This document shows positions 34,550 to 47,337 of a stretch of 64,000 nt of DNA, one piece after another (the stretch's first letter is position 1; each line of letters begins with the position of its first letter). The position numbers and the translations under genes are program-made. Origin of the DNA: Abelmoschus esculentus (Eukaryota; Streptophyta; Magnoliopsida; Malvales; Malvaceae); assembly GCA_035048815.1 (NCBI GenBank), contig JAUCBN010000034.1, forward strand, positions 12,068,737 through 12,132,736, read 5' to 3'. Under the pieces are notes generated by a model. That model saw only the letters and a list, made by a program, of their open reading frames with translations, was not told where the DNA came from and did not search any database.

Positions 34550-34803
34550 GAGAAATTATATCATGGGTCTAGCTTACCACATCAGTCATGGTCTCATCCA
34601 ATCATAATCACCCACTTCACCATTATCTTTCAAGTCATTTTTTCGACCAACGAATCTCCACTCGTTTTTTCCTTATTATTTAAAATATATATTTTTTTCT
34701 AAAAACTAGATTAATGACATGGATTATTAGTGGTGAAATAAGTGATTTTCATTGGTTAAAGACCACGGATGACATGCCGAGCCGAGCCATAATATAATAT
34801 CTG
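34550..34803. mobile_element. Mutator-like MITE (254 bp) with 9-bp target duplication
   Basis: It begins GAGAAATTATATCATGGGTC and ends CCATAATATAATATCTG, an imperfect inverted pair. The exact 9-bp direct repeat CTACATAAT flanks it at 34541-34549 and 34804-34812. It belongs to the same family as 28151-28285 and 34885-35151. Confidence 0.75.
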
Positions 34804-34884
34804 CTACATAATAGATACTTATTTGAAAGTTACATTAAAATAAATGAATCTCATTAAATAGACTATGAATAATACGATAAACAT

Positions 34885-35151
34885 GAGAAATTATATCATG
34901 AGTAAGACCCATCACGTCATCCAATTCATTGGATCAACCACTAAAAATCATCAATCTCATTTTTTTTTCTATTTCATATTTTCCTAAGTCAATCTTCACT
35001 CATATTTACTGTAAATTCATTTTAAAAATAATTTTTTTAAGTGAAGATTCATTTGGAAAAAAATATGACATGAAAAAATTAATGAAATAAGTGTTTTTTA
35101 ATGGTTGATCCTATAGACACATTATGAGACTTACCCATAATATAATTTCTC
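34885..35151. mobile_element. Mutator-like MITE (267 bp)
   Basis: Terminal repeats GAGAAATTATATCATGAGTA and TACCCATAATATAATTTCTC are near-complementary. Flanks GATAAACAT (34876-34884) and GATAAACTG (35152-35160) are a 9-bp target duplication with two differences. It lies only 72 bp after the previous copy's duplication. Confidence 0.75.
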
Positions 35152-35389
35152 GATAAACTGGATGATCTAATAATTTTTTCAAAGGATAATTATTGCTTAT
35201 ATAAGATGAGAAAACAAAAAACTGATCCAAACTGACGAAAAAACTTGATTCATAAAATATGATACTTTAAAGACTAAATTAGAATTTTTAAAACATAAAG
35301 ATCCAGTTTAGAATTAGACCATAAACTAGGGATGTAGGATGTAATTAATCCATTAAAGAAAGGCAGAAAGATATTTGTACCTTTGAATC

Positions 35390-36136
35390 TATTTTTCGAG
35401 CCAAACCAGAAAACTAACGACAGACAACAACGCTGAAACGTAGGCCGAAACTTCTTCTGGATCTCATCAACACTTGCTCAGGTCTCTCCAACGTCATTTC
35501 TTTTCTTTTTTTTCATTATTTCTTTTTCCTTTTTGATTATGCCATTGTTGAATTTCATTGAGCTTCTAATGGATTTGATTCTGCGCCTTTTGTTTTTAAA
35601 TTTATATAAAGTGCATTGTTTTCTCTGATTTCAATTGGTAGTTTTTTTTATTGAGCTTTCATTCAATTGAAAAATCTTAAAATTTATTGTATTGGATAAT
35701 CTAGGAGATGGGGGGACGTTTTTGTTTTTGCTCGGGGGGTTGTTTGTTTGTTCTAATGCGTTGATTTAATGCTGTGAATGATATCAAATTTTCATTCTGA
35801 AAAATAATTGGAGGCTGTTGTATGTTGATGATGGAAATAAGATTTTTCAATATTGGTTATTTTTTTCACCTTTTTTCTCCTTATAAATGAAGCTGTGTGG
35901 TGCTGCTCAAGTTTTGTTGTTATAATTCATTCCAATAGGTGTCATCTGGGGTCTTTGGTTGACTAAAATAAGCAGAGTGGAAGAAGTCTTTTACTGTATT
36001 TGGTTGATTCTTAGTTTATTCGATCCCTACCACAATAGTTGCATAGCTGATGTTTTAAAAAAAGGCATTGATTGGACATTTTGAGTTGTGTTCTAATGCA
36101 GTGCATAGATGGCTCTAACTTAGGATAAGAAAGGAG
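35390..36136 (+). other. Inferred leader exon and leader intron of the transporter gene
   Basis: A stretch ending TTGCTCAG/GTCTCT at 35481 is a plausible 5'UTR exon. An acceptor TAATGCAG near 36101 precedes the coding exon, giving a leader intron of about 620 bp. The placement is by splice consensus only. Confidence 0.4.
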
Positions 36137-39100
36137 ATGGTTGAGAGTAGTTCTGATAAAAACACTGTTGAATGCACGGGGATAATTGATACTTGGAGTG
36201 AAAATCAAGGTTCAGGTCTTCACAGGGACCCTTCCTTCTCTCTCTGGGTTGATGAAGATGGGACAATTCACTTGGAACACCATTTAGTGAATACTGATTC
36301 ACCTGAGGAAGACTCTGATTTTGAGTTGTCTATGGTTCGTCAGAGTGAGACACAAAATAGGTTTGTAGAAGGGGTTAGATACACTACATTTTCAGAGACA
36401 AGTATGCACTTGAATGGTGGTAGTTCCGTGGAAGATATAGAAGAAGATAGCGCTGGGAAATATGCATCTTTTGATATCGAAAATGAGTCTCCTGTGCATA
36501 GAAGATCGTCAAATGCTAGTGCTGATGGATCTGGTTATATTGGCAGTCCAAGAGCATTACCACTGAATTCTAACAGCTGTATTTCTGTTGTGGATGTATT
36601 GAAGACTTTGTTCTTGATACTTGTATGGTACACTTTCAGCACATTTTTGACTTTGTAAGTCCATCTTGAATTAATCATAGCAGCATTGTAGTTAAATTTA
36701 AGATCCTATGTTTAGAACCTTTTTCATTTTTCATTAGGTACAACAAAACCTTGTTGGGTGATGACTTGGGGAAGTTTCCGGCTCCCTTATTGATGAATAC
36801 TGTCCACTTCACCATGCAAGCTGTTTTATCAAATCTGATCACATGGTATTGGTCTCATAGATTTCTCCACACTGATCCAGTGATACGGAGGGATTACATC
36901 TACAAAGGTAATTCATCAAGCATATGTTCTTTTCTTCCTCTTTATAATGTGAATTGGCTCTTTCATGTGGTTGATGGAATTAACTTGTAAACATTATGTT
37001 CAATGTTACGTCACTATCGCATACCTAAATGGATACTGGATAGTTGCAGTTAGATTTAGTGTTTTACTGGTCTTATATTCTTCTATTTTTTTTTTCAAAT
37101 CTGCGCGTTTCTCTGTAACTTATTAACTTTTCTATCAACTAATGTACAGATGGACTTTGCCTTTCACAGTTGTACCTACCGCTCTTTCAACAGCACTGGA
37201 TGTTAACCTGAGCAACGCTTCACTGGTTTTCATATCTGTCACTTTTGCCACAATGGTTTGTTAACTTTTCTATCCTCTGTATTGTGATGAATATTTAGTC
37301 TCATCCTGCTTAAATTACTTCCACCAAATCTGTGACTATGCCTTTTCATTTTCTGGGTTGTGTTGTTGACTAAAATTAGTAAAATATTGCTCTTTTTTGT
37401 ACCCTACAGTGTAAATCTGCCACCCCTATTTTTCTTCTCCTATTCGCTTTTGCATTCAGGTGAGTTTTCAAATTGATTTCATGTCAATTGTAGTTTGGAT
37501 GGTAATGAACAGTTTAGGGATGTTGCTCTTTTCTTTAAATTTGTAACTTAAAAAAATGTAGTTTATACTTTCTAGAATCTTGAAACCATGTATTTTGAGA
37601 GTATGTATTAGATGATAATCTATTTAGTTACTTCATCTGTTTTTCCTATTTCTTCTGTTTTTATTTTTTCCCTGTCCTGGCTGTATTAATATTACACACT
37701 AGCGAGGGTTGAGTGAATCACTTTAGGATTGTTTGATCGGACATTGGAGAACAAGAACACCTACATTATATTATAAATTCTTCTATCAAAATGTATCTTT
37801 ATTTGTTTCCATTCACTACCCAAAATGTATCAAAATGCTTAGTCAATTCCATGTGTCTAACCCAAAAAAATCCTTTCTTCTTCCATTCAATCTTCCCATT
37901 CATTACCCAAGGGGACTTCTCCTCTTAATTCTTTCCATTCTACCTATGGATAATCAATAAGAATTTGCAAATATAGATCAGCTAATTATTCTCGAATAGC
38001 ACCTGCTTTAGTATAAATTTCTTCATTTTGAAATGTGTCGGAACCTTGGGTAGTAAAAGAAGTTGGATATTGTATTTCCAGTATTGAATTCATAGAAAAT
38101 TAAAGGAAAGCAGTGTTAGAAAAAAGAAAAAAAGAAGCTTAGTTTGCGACTGGTTTGGGCCCTTACGAACTAACTCTATGAGAACAACGTAGTAAATCAA
38201 TTTTACCTAAATTTGTATTAGAATTACCACCAATATGATCTCATCTCTATTGGTTTTCGTGTTAATTCCAAATCAGTTGGGGTCTTCTACCTGAAAGTTG
38301 AATCCATGTGATCAGTTTTGTCTGAAAGGCTTTATCATCTGAAAAATCTAAAGCAACAAAAAAAGATGATGAAACTTTGAAACTATGTTTTATATGGTCT
38401 ACACCAAGTACTGATGATTGCATATAAAATGTGAAATTAATTAACTAATATTCCATAATGTAGTTCGACTTATGCATCTGCCTAAAGTTGAATTAAGGCT
38501 TTGTTGAGCCTTTATTATTTGCTCAAGTGCTGACCAAGTTGGTTTATGGGACAGATAGACTTGGTTCAAATTTACTGATTGAAAGGGCTGTTGTTTTGTT
38601 GGTTTTATTGAGACTTAAGTTGCATAACTGTCACAGTTATTTCAATTAATTTTCTCGACTTTGTTGTACTCTCACTTTTTGTACTAGGCCACTCTTAAAA
38701 CTTTGACCTTATATTTTACATTTTGTATGCTTTATCTTGACTCAGTTTTGGAGCTTTTGTTTGTTTATTTACAATTATTAGGGATGAAAAAGTAACATGT
38801 CTTTTTGGTAACCTAATCCGTCTTGCTGCTATATTATAAGATTAACTCACTTTGAGCCTATCGATTGAGTATCTTACATGGACTTGAGATAGGTATCATA
38901 CACTGGTACATTACGTTTTTGACAATCTTTACCTGAATTTTGAGGATCAAAGTGCCAGATCCGTTTATAGAGAAGTGTATGACACAGATATGTTAAAGAG
39001 AAGAGTCAATGTAACATGTTCAGATATCTCTTAGTCTTGCTGCACCATTTCTGTTTTCTTATGAGAATAAAATATATTCTTTCCATGGCCCTTGTTCTGA

Positions 39101-39501
39101 TATCATTGTTGAATGTTTATTTTTTTTTAAGGTTGGAGTCTCCAAGCCTTAAACTTTTGGGAATTATTCTTGTAATCTCTGTTGGGATTCTATTAACAGG
39201 TTTGGATTCTTACCAATTCTGTACGTTTCTTACAAACAATTCAGTTTCTAGGGATATATTTAGCACCTTTGTGGTTGCATATATTTTTGTTTATCCAAAT
39301 TATGAAGGATGATGTAGGATATTAAAGGCAATGGTGAGTGGATATTTGTACTGTTTCCTAACTGTGAGTAATGTGCACCTGCCCTAATCATTTTCAAGGC
39401 AATTGGTCCTTAATCTTCCAAATCATTCGGACTAACTAATTTTCTTTATTGAGTTTATCAAATATTAGAGCAGGGTTTGACAGTTTCTGTTGATGCTGTT
39501 G

Positions 39502-39541
<40 letters not shown>

Positions 39542-42500
39542 CTTTACAGTGTCTAATATTTATGAAACCCGACAAACTTGATCTTTTTTATTCCAGTTTC
39601 AAAAGAAGCAAATTTTCAGTTTTGGGGTTTTGTTTTTGTCATGCTTGCTGCTGTTATGTCTGGATTTCGCTGGTGCATGACTCAAATACTTCTACAGGTA
39701 TGGCTTTGATCCATTTCATTTCTACATGATACATTAGAGTTCAATTGATTGATCCAATTTTCAAATTATTTTTCTCTTCTGTTACTAATTACATTGATTT
39801 ATTTTTTGTTGCTTTCAAATTGACTTTTCAATGATAATGATGTCTGGAATGGCTACTATCTAAAGAAAGAATCCTATGGTAGGTAGTCTCTCTCTCTCAC
39901 ACTCTCTTGTTCATTTCTTTTTAAATTCATCATCTGTGAGATTATATAGAGTACGAGTCTATACGATATATATAATATTATTAGGAATTTGAGTTAGGAT
40001 TTATTACTTAGAGATAATTTTAGTAGAATTAAAAGTCTAAAGTAATTAGGACTTCTAATCCTATTCAAAGTCCTATTCTAAAGCCTATAAAAAGGCATTA
40101 GCTTGTGTAATCAAATTCATTCATTCAACAACAGAAAATCAATTATGTTTTTTCTTCCTTTTCACAAAAGGCTTAAATTTTCTTTTTTATGTTTTATTTT
40201 ATTTTTCCATAAAGTTGGAAATTGATTTTCTACATGGTATCAGTCTAATATCGATCCTAGTCTGAATTCTTAATGGGATTCCTTTCGACAACCTCTGAGA
40301 TGTTACCCATAACAAAACAGACGGTTGGATTGGAGTTTTTTCAAGTAATTCCAGGTTCGACGGTAACCTATGAAACAAATTTAGCTCTCGTGGAGGATAA
40401 AGGCATACAAAATATTTGTTCTCCTGTTGCACTCTTTTTCTTCTAAAGGTACATCAACATGGATCATCGACTCTGGAGCATCTGATCACATGACTGGTAA
40501 CAGAGAATTATTCCTTAATTTTTTAGATTCATCTTCTACAAGTTCTATTAAAACAGTCGATGGCTCATTCTCTCCTATCAAAGGAAGTGGCTCGGTCCTC
40601 ATTAATGATGACTTGTTGCTTGAAGATGTTCTGTTTGTGCCTAATCTTGCCTGCAATCTCATCTCTGTTAGTAAACTCTCCAAAAATTTGAAGTGTTCAT
40701 TACAGTTTACTGAATCTGGTTGTTTTTTACAGGCAATGAATTCGAGTAAAATGCTTGGCAATGCTAGCTTACAAAATGGTCTTTATGTCCTTCTCGGTAA
40801 TCAACCAACTACCATACCAAATACTTCTTGTTCCTTTACTTCTTTAAGACAAATTGATAATATAATGTTATGGCATTTTAGGTTAGGGCATCCTAATTTT
40901 CATTATCTTGCTAAATTATTCCCTAAATTGTTTGTTAATAAAAATCCAAGTTCTTTTAAATGCCATATATGTCCTCATGCTAAATAGACAAAAACATCTT
41001 ATTTACCATCTTTCTACAAACCTTTCCAACCTTTTTCATTGATTCATAGTGATGTTTGGGGTCCTTCTCGAGTGAAGAATGTAACTGGTAGTAGGTGGTT
41101 TGTCACTTTCATTGATGATCATAGTAGAATAACTTGTACATATTTGTTAAGGGATAAATCTGAAGTAGCTTCTGTTTTTGAGAAATTTTACAATATGGTC
41201 GAAACCCAATTTGAATGTAAAATTCAGATATTCAAATCTGATAATGGGAGTAAATATTTTACCAAGTCATTGGGAGAATTTTTTAACAAAAAGGGGATTG
41301 TTCAAATAAGCACTTGTGTGGATACACCACAACAAAATGGGGTTGCAGAAAGAAAAAATAGGCATTTGTTAGAGGTTACTAGGTCTTTGATGTTCACCAG
41401 TAACACTCCTAAGTATTTGTGGGGCGAGGCTTTGTTAACTGCGACCTATCTCATTAATCGAATGCCTAGTAAGGTTTTGCAACATAGAACACCTAGAGCT
41501 GTTTTTTTGGAGAGTTACCCAAATTTTAAACCATTGTCATCTATTCTTCCTTTTAAAGTTTTTGGTTGCACTGTGTTTGTAAAGGATTCTGCTCCCTCTA
41601 TGTCAAAACTAGACCCTAGATCTTTGAAGTGTGTCTTGGTAGGATATTCTTCACTTAAGAAGGGCTACAAATGTTATCATCCTCCTTCTCAAAAAATTTT
41701 TACTTCAATGGATCTCACCTTTTTTGAACATGAACCTTATTTCCACTCGACTGAAAATCAGGGGGACAATAGTGATGTCTTTCAGCCTCTCAGAAATTAG
41801 GTTTATTCTTCAGATTTATTTATTAATAATTCTTTGTCATTTGAACCTCATAACTCTTCCACTTTTTCACCTACAACTTTTCATCCTTCACCTATTGTTA
41901 CTACTCCTCAATTCTCACATAAACCTCCCTCACAAACTCCTCAACCCCTAAGCAATTGAAAGTTTACACCAGAAAACAGAAAATTATTCCAGAAACTATT
42001 TTGCAATCTGATACTTGCAAAGAATTAAACTTGAGTTCAGTTGCCAATGAGGATGATGAAGGTAATGTTCTAACCGAGATTCCTTCCTCGCTACCTGAGG
42101 TTGATGATTAAAAAGCCAATTGCTAAAAGGAAAGGGGTAAGAGAATGTACAAAGCATCCCATTCAGAGGTATGTTGCTTATGGTAATCTAATGCCATCTT
42201 TTAAGGCTTTTACAACTTGCTTAGATAAAGAATAAATACCTGACACTATTGAGGAGGCTCTAAAAGATTTTAAGTGGAGAAGAGCTGTTGAAGAGGAGAT
42301 TGAAGCACTTGAAAAGAATGATACTTGGACCATTACAGATCTTCCGCAGGGCAAGAAACTAGTCGGATGCAAGTGGGTGTTCTCCATAAAATACAACTCT
42401 GATGGTAGTATACAAAGGTATAAAGTAAGGTTAGTAGCCAAAGGTTTTACTCAAACCTATGGAATTGATTATAATGAGACTTTTGCTCCTGTAGCTAAGC

Positions 42501-45500
42501 TAAATACAATTAGAGTTCTCTTAAGTTTGGCAGTAAACAAGGACTGGATGTTGCATCAACTTGACATTAAGAATGTCTTTCTTAATGGAAAATTGGAAGA
42601 AGAAGTGTACATAAGAGTACCTTCGGGTTTGAAGTCGATAAAAGGTGATCATAAAGTTTGTAGACTTAATAAATCCATCTATGGTTTGAAGCAGTCGCCT
42701 AGAGCCTGGTTTGACAGATTCACCAAAGTGATTCTGAAAGCTGGATGCAAACAATCCTTAGCAGATCACACACTCTTCATTAAGATAACCTCTAATAATA
42801 AAAAGGTTATTTTAATAGTGTATGTGGACGACATAATTCTAACAGGTGATGATGAGGAAGAGATAAGTCACTTCAAAAGATTATTAAATACAGAGTTTGA
42901 AACAAAAGACCTAGGAAAACTCAGATACTTTCTAGGCATGGAGGTTGCTAGGTCGAGCAAAGGTTTAGTAATAAATCAAAGAAAGTATGTTCTTGATTTA
43001 CTTAATGAAACAGGGATGCTAGGATGCAAACCAGTTGATACTCCCATAGAAGCAGGATTAAAATTTAGTAAAGAGGACTCAAGCCATAAAGTTGATAATG
43101 GTAAATTTCAAAGGTTAGTGGGAAAGTTGATTTATTTGTCATTAACCAGATCAGATATTGCCTTTCCAGTTAATGTTATCAGTCAACACATGACTGATCC
43201 GAGGGAAGATCACATGGAAGCTGCAATTAGAATTTTGAGATACTTGAAAGGGACACCAGGGCATGGACTGCTATTTAAAAAGACTCAAGAAAGTACTGTT
43301 CAGATTTTTTCAGATTCAAGCTGGGCAGGTGAACTGACAGAAAAGAGATCAACTAGTGGCTATTGTTCCTTTGTTTGGGGAAATCTAGTGACTTGGAGAA
43401 GTAAGAAACAAACAGTTGTATCTAGAAACAGTGCTGAAGCAGAATATAGGGCTTTAGCATTGGGAATATGTGAAGGAATTTGGTTATTAAAGCTATTGAA
43501 AGAGCTAGATGTAAACCAAGGCGAAAAGTTTGAGATTTTTTGTGATAATCAGTCTGCCATACAAATTGCTCGAAATCCAGTTCATCATGATAGGACGAAA
43601 CATGTGGAGATTGATAGACATTTTATCTCAGAAAAGATTACTAATGGGATAGCTTCTTTATCCTATGTTCCTACAGAAGAACAAGTGGCAGACGTGTTTA
43701 CAAAAGCATTACCAAAAGCTTCTTTCGACAAGTTTCTATTCAAGCTGGGAATATATAATATATATTCTCCAACTTGAGGGGGAGTGTGAGATTATATAGA
43801 GTACGAGTCTATACGATATATATAATACTATTAAGAATTTGAGTTAGGATTTATTACTTAGAGATAATTTTAGTAGAATTAAAAGTCTTAAGTTAATAGG
43901 ATTAAAAGTCTAAAGTAATTAGGACTTCTAATCCTATTCAAAGTCCTATTCTAAAGCCTATAAAAAGGCATTAGCTTGTGTAATCAAATTCATTCATTCA
44001 ACAACAGAAAATCAATTATGTTTTTTCTTCCTTTTCACAAAAGACTTAAATTTTCTTTTTTATGTTTTATTTTATTTTTTCATAAAGTTGGAAGTTGATT
44101 TTCTACATCATCCCCCTCCCCCCGTTTAATTTTTTTATCACCATGTTGTTTAAATACTCTTTTCTATGTTTTCTGATCAGTACATGTGCATGGTATTATC
44201 ATCATCCAGCAGTACCATAAAAAGGGGAAAAAATTGTTCTCTGGGCATACTACATTATATCTTAGGTTGCAATATATAGCTCTGCTTAGTTGATCTGTGT
44301 TGTTTAGTAATAACACACTCTTTCTTTTGGTGATCCGTCTTGAGCAGATATAGTTTATAAGGGGTATAATATTCAGTGTGAATGGTTAGTTGGGAGTCTT
44401 GAGTTCTAGTTCTCGTTTTGATAACCATATCGTAGGTTTTCTTTTTCTAATCTATTAAATGGAGAGTTTTAATTTTTATATAAATTGCAAGTGATGTCAC
44501 TAAAAAGTACCTAATTGCTCCAAATGAGCTGATTTTTCTTCTTCTTGATTCTTCTGATTTTTCCACAGCATCTCTCTAACTATTTAATTGAATCTAGGTT
44601 TGAGAAATCCACTTACCTTCATGAGCTACGTGACTCCAGTAATGGCTGTTGCGACAGCTCTCCTTTCTCTCTTGTTGGACCCATGGGATGAATTCAGAAA
44701 GAACAATTATTTTAATAGTTCTTGGCATATTGCTCGAAGCTGCTTTCTGATGCTTTTTGGTGGAACACTGGCATTCTTTATGGTAGGAACTTATGCTGAA
44801 TTAGCCATTTCCCCCTTTTCTTTTTTAAATATACTAATCTACTCTACACGTGCTTCCTACATGGATGATTTAATAAATAACATGTTGAATATAAATGTTT
44901 GTCTTCTTGCAGCTAAAATAGAAGCCATAATGGTTTGAAGAAGCTAAGATTTCTTTTTATTGCAGGTTTTAACGGAGTACATCCTTGTTTCTATAACAAG
45001 TGCAGTTACAGTGACAATAGCTGGGGTTGTGAAGGAGGCTGTCACCATATTGGTATATAGTTACGCAGACATGTGTATATTAGTTTTTAATGGTTTTGCA
45101 AAATCTTGACTTACTAAAAGGCTCACATGGGATTCTGATTTTCCTTTTTTGTGACTGTGTATGGTCCAAACTAGAATAAAACTGCTATTCTTATCTTCAA
45201 ATTGGATGTTTGAGTCTTTGAAAACAAAGTGTTATCTCATCAGTAGTCTCATTTTCCTTTATATTCCGGTTTACATAAATTAGTCCATGATAGTCATCGT
45301 TTAAGATGCAAATTGGAGCCACTATTTGTTCAAACAATTATTATCTATTTGTGCATGCTGCATATAGGTCTCTTGGAAACAACAATCACATATCATTTGA
45401 GATTTTTCTTTATGTATTTGTTATTTATTGTATTATGCTTATCGGTATGTAACTTTAGAAGGTATGCCAAAATGGCAAAATGAACTACACGGTTCACATT

Positions 45501-47337
45501 GCTCAACAATGACTTAGCCCTAGCCAAGTTCAATTGATAACTCTTGTGCTTAGTAATATTAGTCAAATTGAGCTGACGAGAATCTGGTGCTTACAGCTCA
45601 GGTTTTGCCCAAACTTTGGATATGGAAGAGTTTTTGAGTTTATGGAGTCTAAACTGCATGAAAGAATAGGTTGAAATTATCACTCCATGTCATCAGATAT
45701 CATTCCATTAAAATTTTCAGTCATCTTCTTCTTACACGGTACTCTAGCCTTTTAAAGTTTACATATTATTAGTTGACTTCGTGAAAACTTATATCTTTAT
45801 TTAGTGACTCCATATTCAAGTGTCAAAAATGGTTGAAGGAATGCTTTTTTTTTCCACACGGAGTAACTTTTTCATATAAGAGATTAACTATAAGCATCAG
45901 AGGCAGTTCATATAGTAGGAGAAATTGTTTATTAGATTTCCTTTTTAACAACCTCATTTTGAATTGGTTGGAATGAGTTGTTTAATGGCTTGGTTCTGGG
46001 TCTCACTTCATTTTCACTGATACTTTGGTTTGTATTAGGACCGAAAGTGGAATCCTGCTTTTATATATCCAGCAAAATCTTCTCGAGTCATCGGCATCAG
46101 CCTTCATATGCATATAATCATTTTCTTGTTGACTTTCCTGTTCCATTGGTTGCCTTTGTTGTTTATTTCCCTACCATAATTTTGTAGTTGTTTACTAATT
46201 ATTTTCTAATACTTGTTCAGGTTGCAGTATTTTACTTACATGATGAGTTTACCTGGTTAAAAGGAGCTGGACTCTTCACAATCATGGTTGGAGTCAGTTT
46301 ATTCAACTGGTACAAGTAAGTGGTCATTAAATCTACTTTCTGAATTTGTCATTCTTTTAGCTTTAGGCCACCCCCTGGCTCCTTCTCTTCGAAAATTGTA
46401 GTTAGTGATTTTCCTTCAAATTTTCTGAAAATTTAACATTTATTTATAGTTTTACAAAAACCAAAGATTTGTCTGGTGTTGTTGATTAAAAGAACATTTA
46501 TATGTATGTATTTTTTTCTAGATACCAAACCGTTAAAAGTGTATAATTCGAGCAAACATTGATGGCCGATTGGTCAGAGCTACTCACCTGCTCCCATCCC
46601 TTTCCCTTAGGTACTGGGTTTAAGACCCACCAGGAGCATTCCTTCCTCTAGAATCATCTTCCTCCCCCCTCTAGGTAGAAGTAGAAAGTAGGATATTCAA
46701 AAAAAAAGTGTATAATTCTCGGTAAATTGACATTAACGTTGTCTGAATACCAATTTTCTTACCTTATTGTCAATACTTTGAATTTATACTCGACCACAAC
46801 CAGATATGAATGACTGAAATTTTTAACCCGAATTGCATATATTTCCAGTTTCCCTCAATAATCCCTGGGAAAATGTGGGTGATTCACACCTTTAGTAATG
46901 TGGATGGCCGAGTGATTACTCTTGTAACCCATAGTGTTTCTCTTAAGTCACTGAGTCACAACATCAAACTAGTATTTCTGAGAAGAAGAGGCACATGCTT
47001 GGATTTACAACCACTTGATGTTTCATGTCAAGTTTTTTTCCTCTATGCAGCCGAGTTTAACCGATATGAAATTATATTGATATCGAACTATTTACTACTA
47101 TTTGATGTAGTCATTTCATTCTATTTCCAATATGTCATTACCTTTTCATATGGATATAGTTTCCCAATCTATTTTTCTGCTCTCTGGTTTCTGCTGTGGC
47201 TAAGCTGACCAATGTTGTTTTTTCTCATCCTCTTTTAAAGATACCTAAAACTGCAGAAGGGCCGAGTAGAAGAAGATGAAATAGCAACGGCACATGTGTC
47301 CAAGTACGTCATCCTCGAGGAGATGGATGAGGATTAA
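36137..47337 (+). CDS. Triose-phosphate-translocator-family transporter (At1g06470-like)
   Basis: Eleven exons in continuous phase give 489 residues: 36137-36654, 36738-36907, 37170-37255, 37410-37459, 39132-39199, 39597-39697, 39866-39878, 44598-44782, 44966-45052, 46221-46315 and 47241-47337. The first ~150 residues are hydrophilic and acidic. The rest has about ten hydrophobic segments with TPT-family signatures: an NKTLLG segment, VVPTALSTALDVNLSN, FATMCKSATPIFLLLFAFAF, GFRWCMTQ, and VKEAVTI followed by GVSLFNWYKY. Family members exchange nucleotide sugars or sugar phosphates across Golgi, ER or plastid membranes; the substrate of this subgroup is listed only as probable sugar phosphate/phosphate. 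Exon 7 is a 13-nt microexon. Intron 7 carries a 4.2-kb Ty1/copia element and intron 10 a SINE. Exon 3 uses the acceptor at 37168-37169; an upstream AG 20 nt earlier would break the frame. Confidence 0.9.
39504..39541. repeat. CT microsatellite
   Basis: About nineteen CT units with one interruption, in intron 5 of the transporter gene, about 55 bp before the polypyrimidine tract of exon 6. Confidence 0.85.
39866..39878 (+). other. 13-nt coding microexon
   Basis: AAAGAATCCTATG is flanked by AG (39864-39865) and a GTAGGT donor at 39879. It encodes K-E-S-Y plus the first base of a glycine codon completed by exon 8 (GT TTG AGA). Leaving it out shifts the frame and removes residues at the junction between the MTQ-LLQ and GLRNP segments, where homologues have a KET/S.G sequence. 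Confidence 0.8.
39935..40234 (+). repeat. 5' LTR of the second Ty1/copia element (300 bp)
   Basis: A TATA box TATAAAAA is at about 40086-40093. Compared with the 3' LTR there are five substitutions and one 23-bp length difference. Confidence 0.93.
40427..43777 (+). pseudogene. Ty1/copia pol, broken (protease-integrase-RT-RNase H)
   Basis: The first frame (40427-40987) contains the protease motif DSGASDHM and the integrase zinc-binding HxxxH...CxxC region, and ends at a TAG. Integrase core continues at 41039-41800 with D in IDDHSR, D in KSDNGS and E in GVAERKNR, ending at TAG. The integrase-RT junction (41800-42376) has further stops. Reverse transcriptase and RNase H run open at 42377-43777, with YVDD near 42820-42831, an ADVFTKALP segment and the usual C-terminus. 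The RT/RNase H section alone is intact. Confidence 0.9.
43785..44107 (+). repeat. 3' LTR of the second Ty1/copia element (323 bp)
   Basis: It is 23 bp longer than the 5' LTR because a segment around ATTAAAAGTCT is tandemly duplicated near 43880-43915. Otherwise it differs at five positions in about 300. Confidence 0.93.
46550..46703 (+). mobile_element. tRNA-derived SINE with 15-bp target duplication
   Basis: AAAAGTGTATAATTC occurs exactly at 46535-46549 and 46704-46718. Between them lies a 154-bp element with a tRNA-like head: a box A-like TGGTCAGAGCTACTC and a box B-like GGGTTTAAGACCC about 40 nt later. It ends in a short A-run that merges with the right duplication. It sits in intron 10 of the transporter gene, sense orientation. 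Confidence 0.85.

Larger units (their letters stand above)
39935..44107 (+). mobile_element. Ty1/copia LTR retrotransposon in transporter intron 7, gag deleted
   Basis: It is 4173 bp, flanked by TCATC (39930-39934 and 44108-44112). LTRs begin TGTGAGATTA and end TTTCTACA. The primer-binding site TGGTATCAG (from 40235) matches the initiator-methionine tRNA type, and the polypurine tract is GAGGGGGAG at 43776-43784. The internal region goes from about 190 bp of leader almost directly into protease, so nearly all of gag, including the zinc knuckle, is absent. Pol is interrupted by stop codons. It is in the same orientation as the host gene and begins 57 bp after the microexon. Confidence 0.93.

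Noticed and set aside
46810..47208. 132-residue frame in the last transporter intron
   Set aside because: It lies inside an intron with good splice sites on both sides, has no domain and lacks any promoter context.
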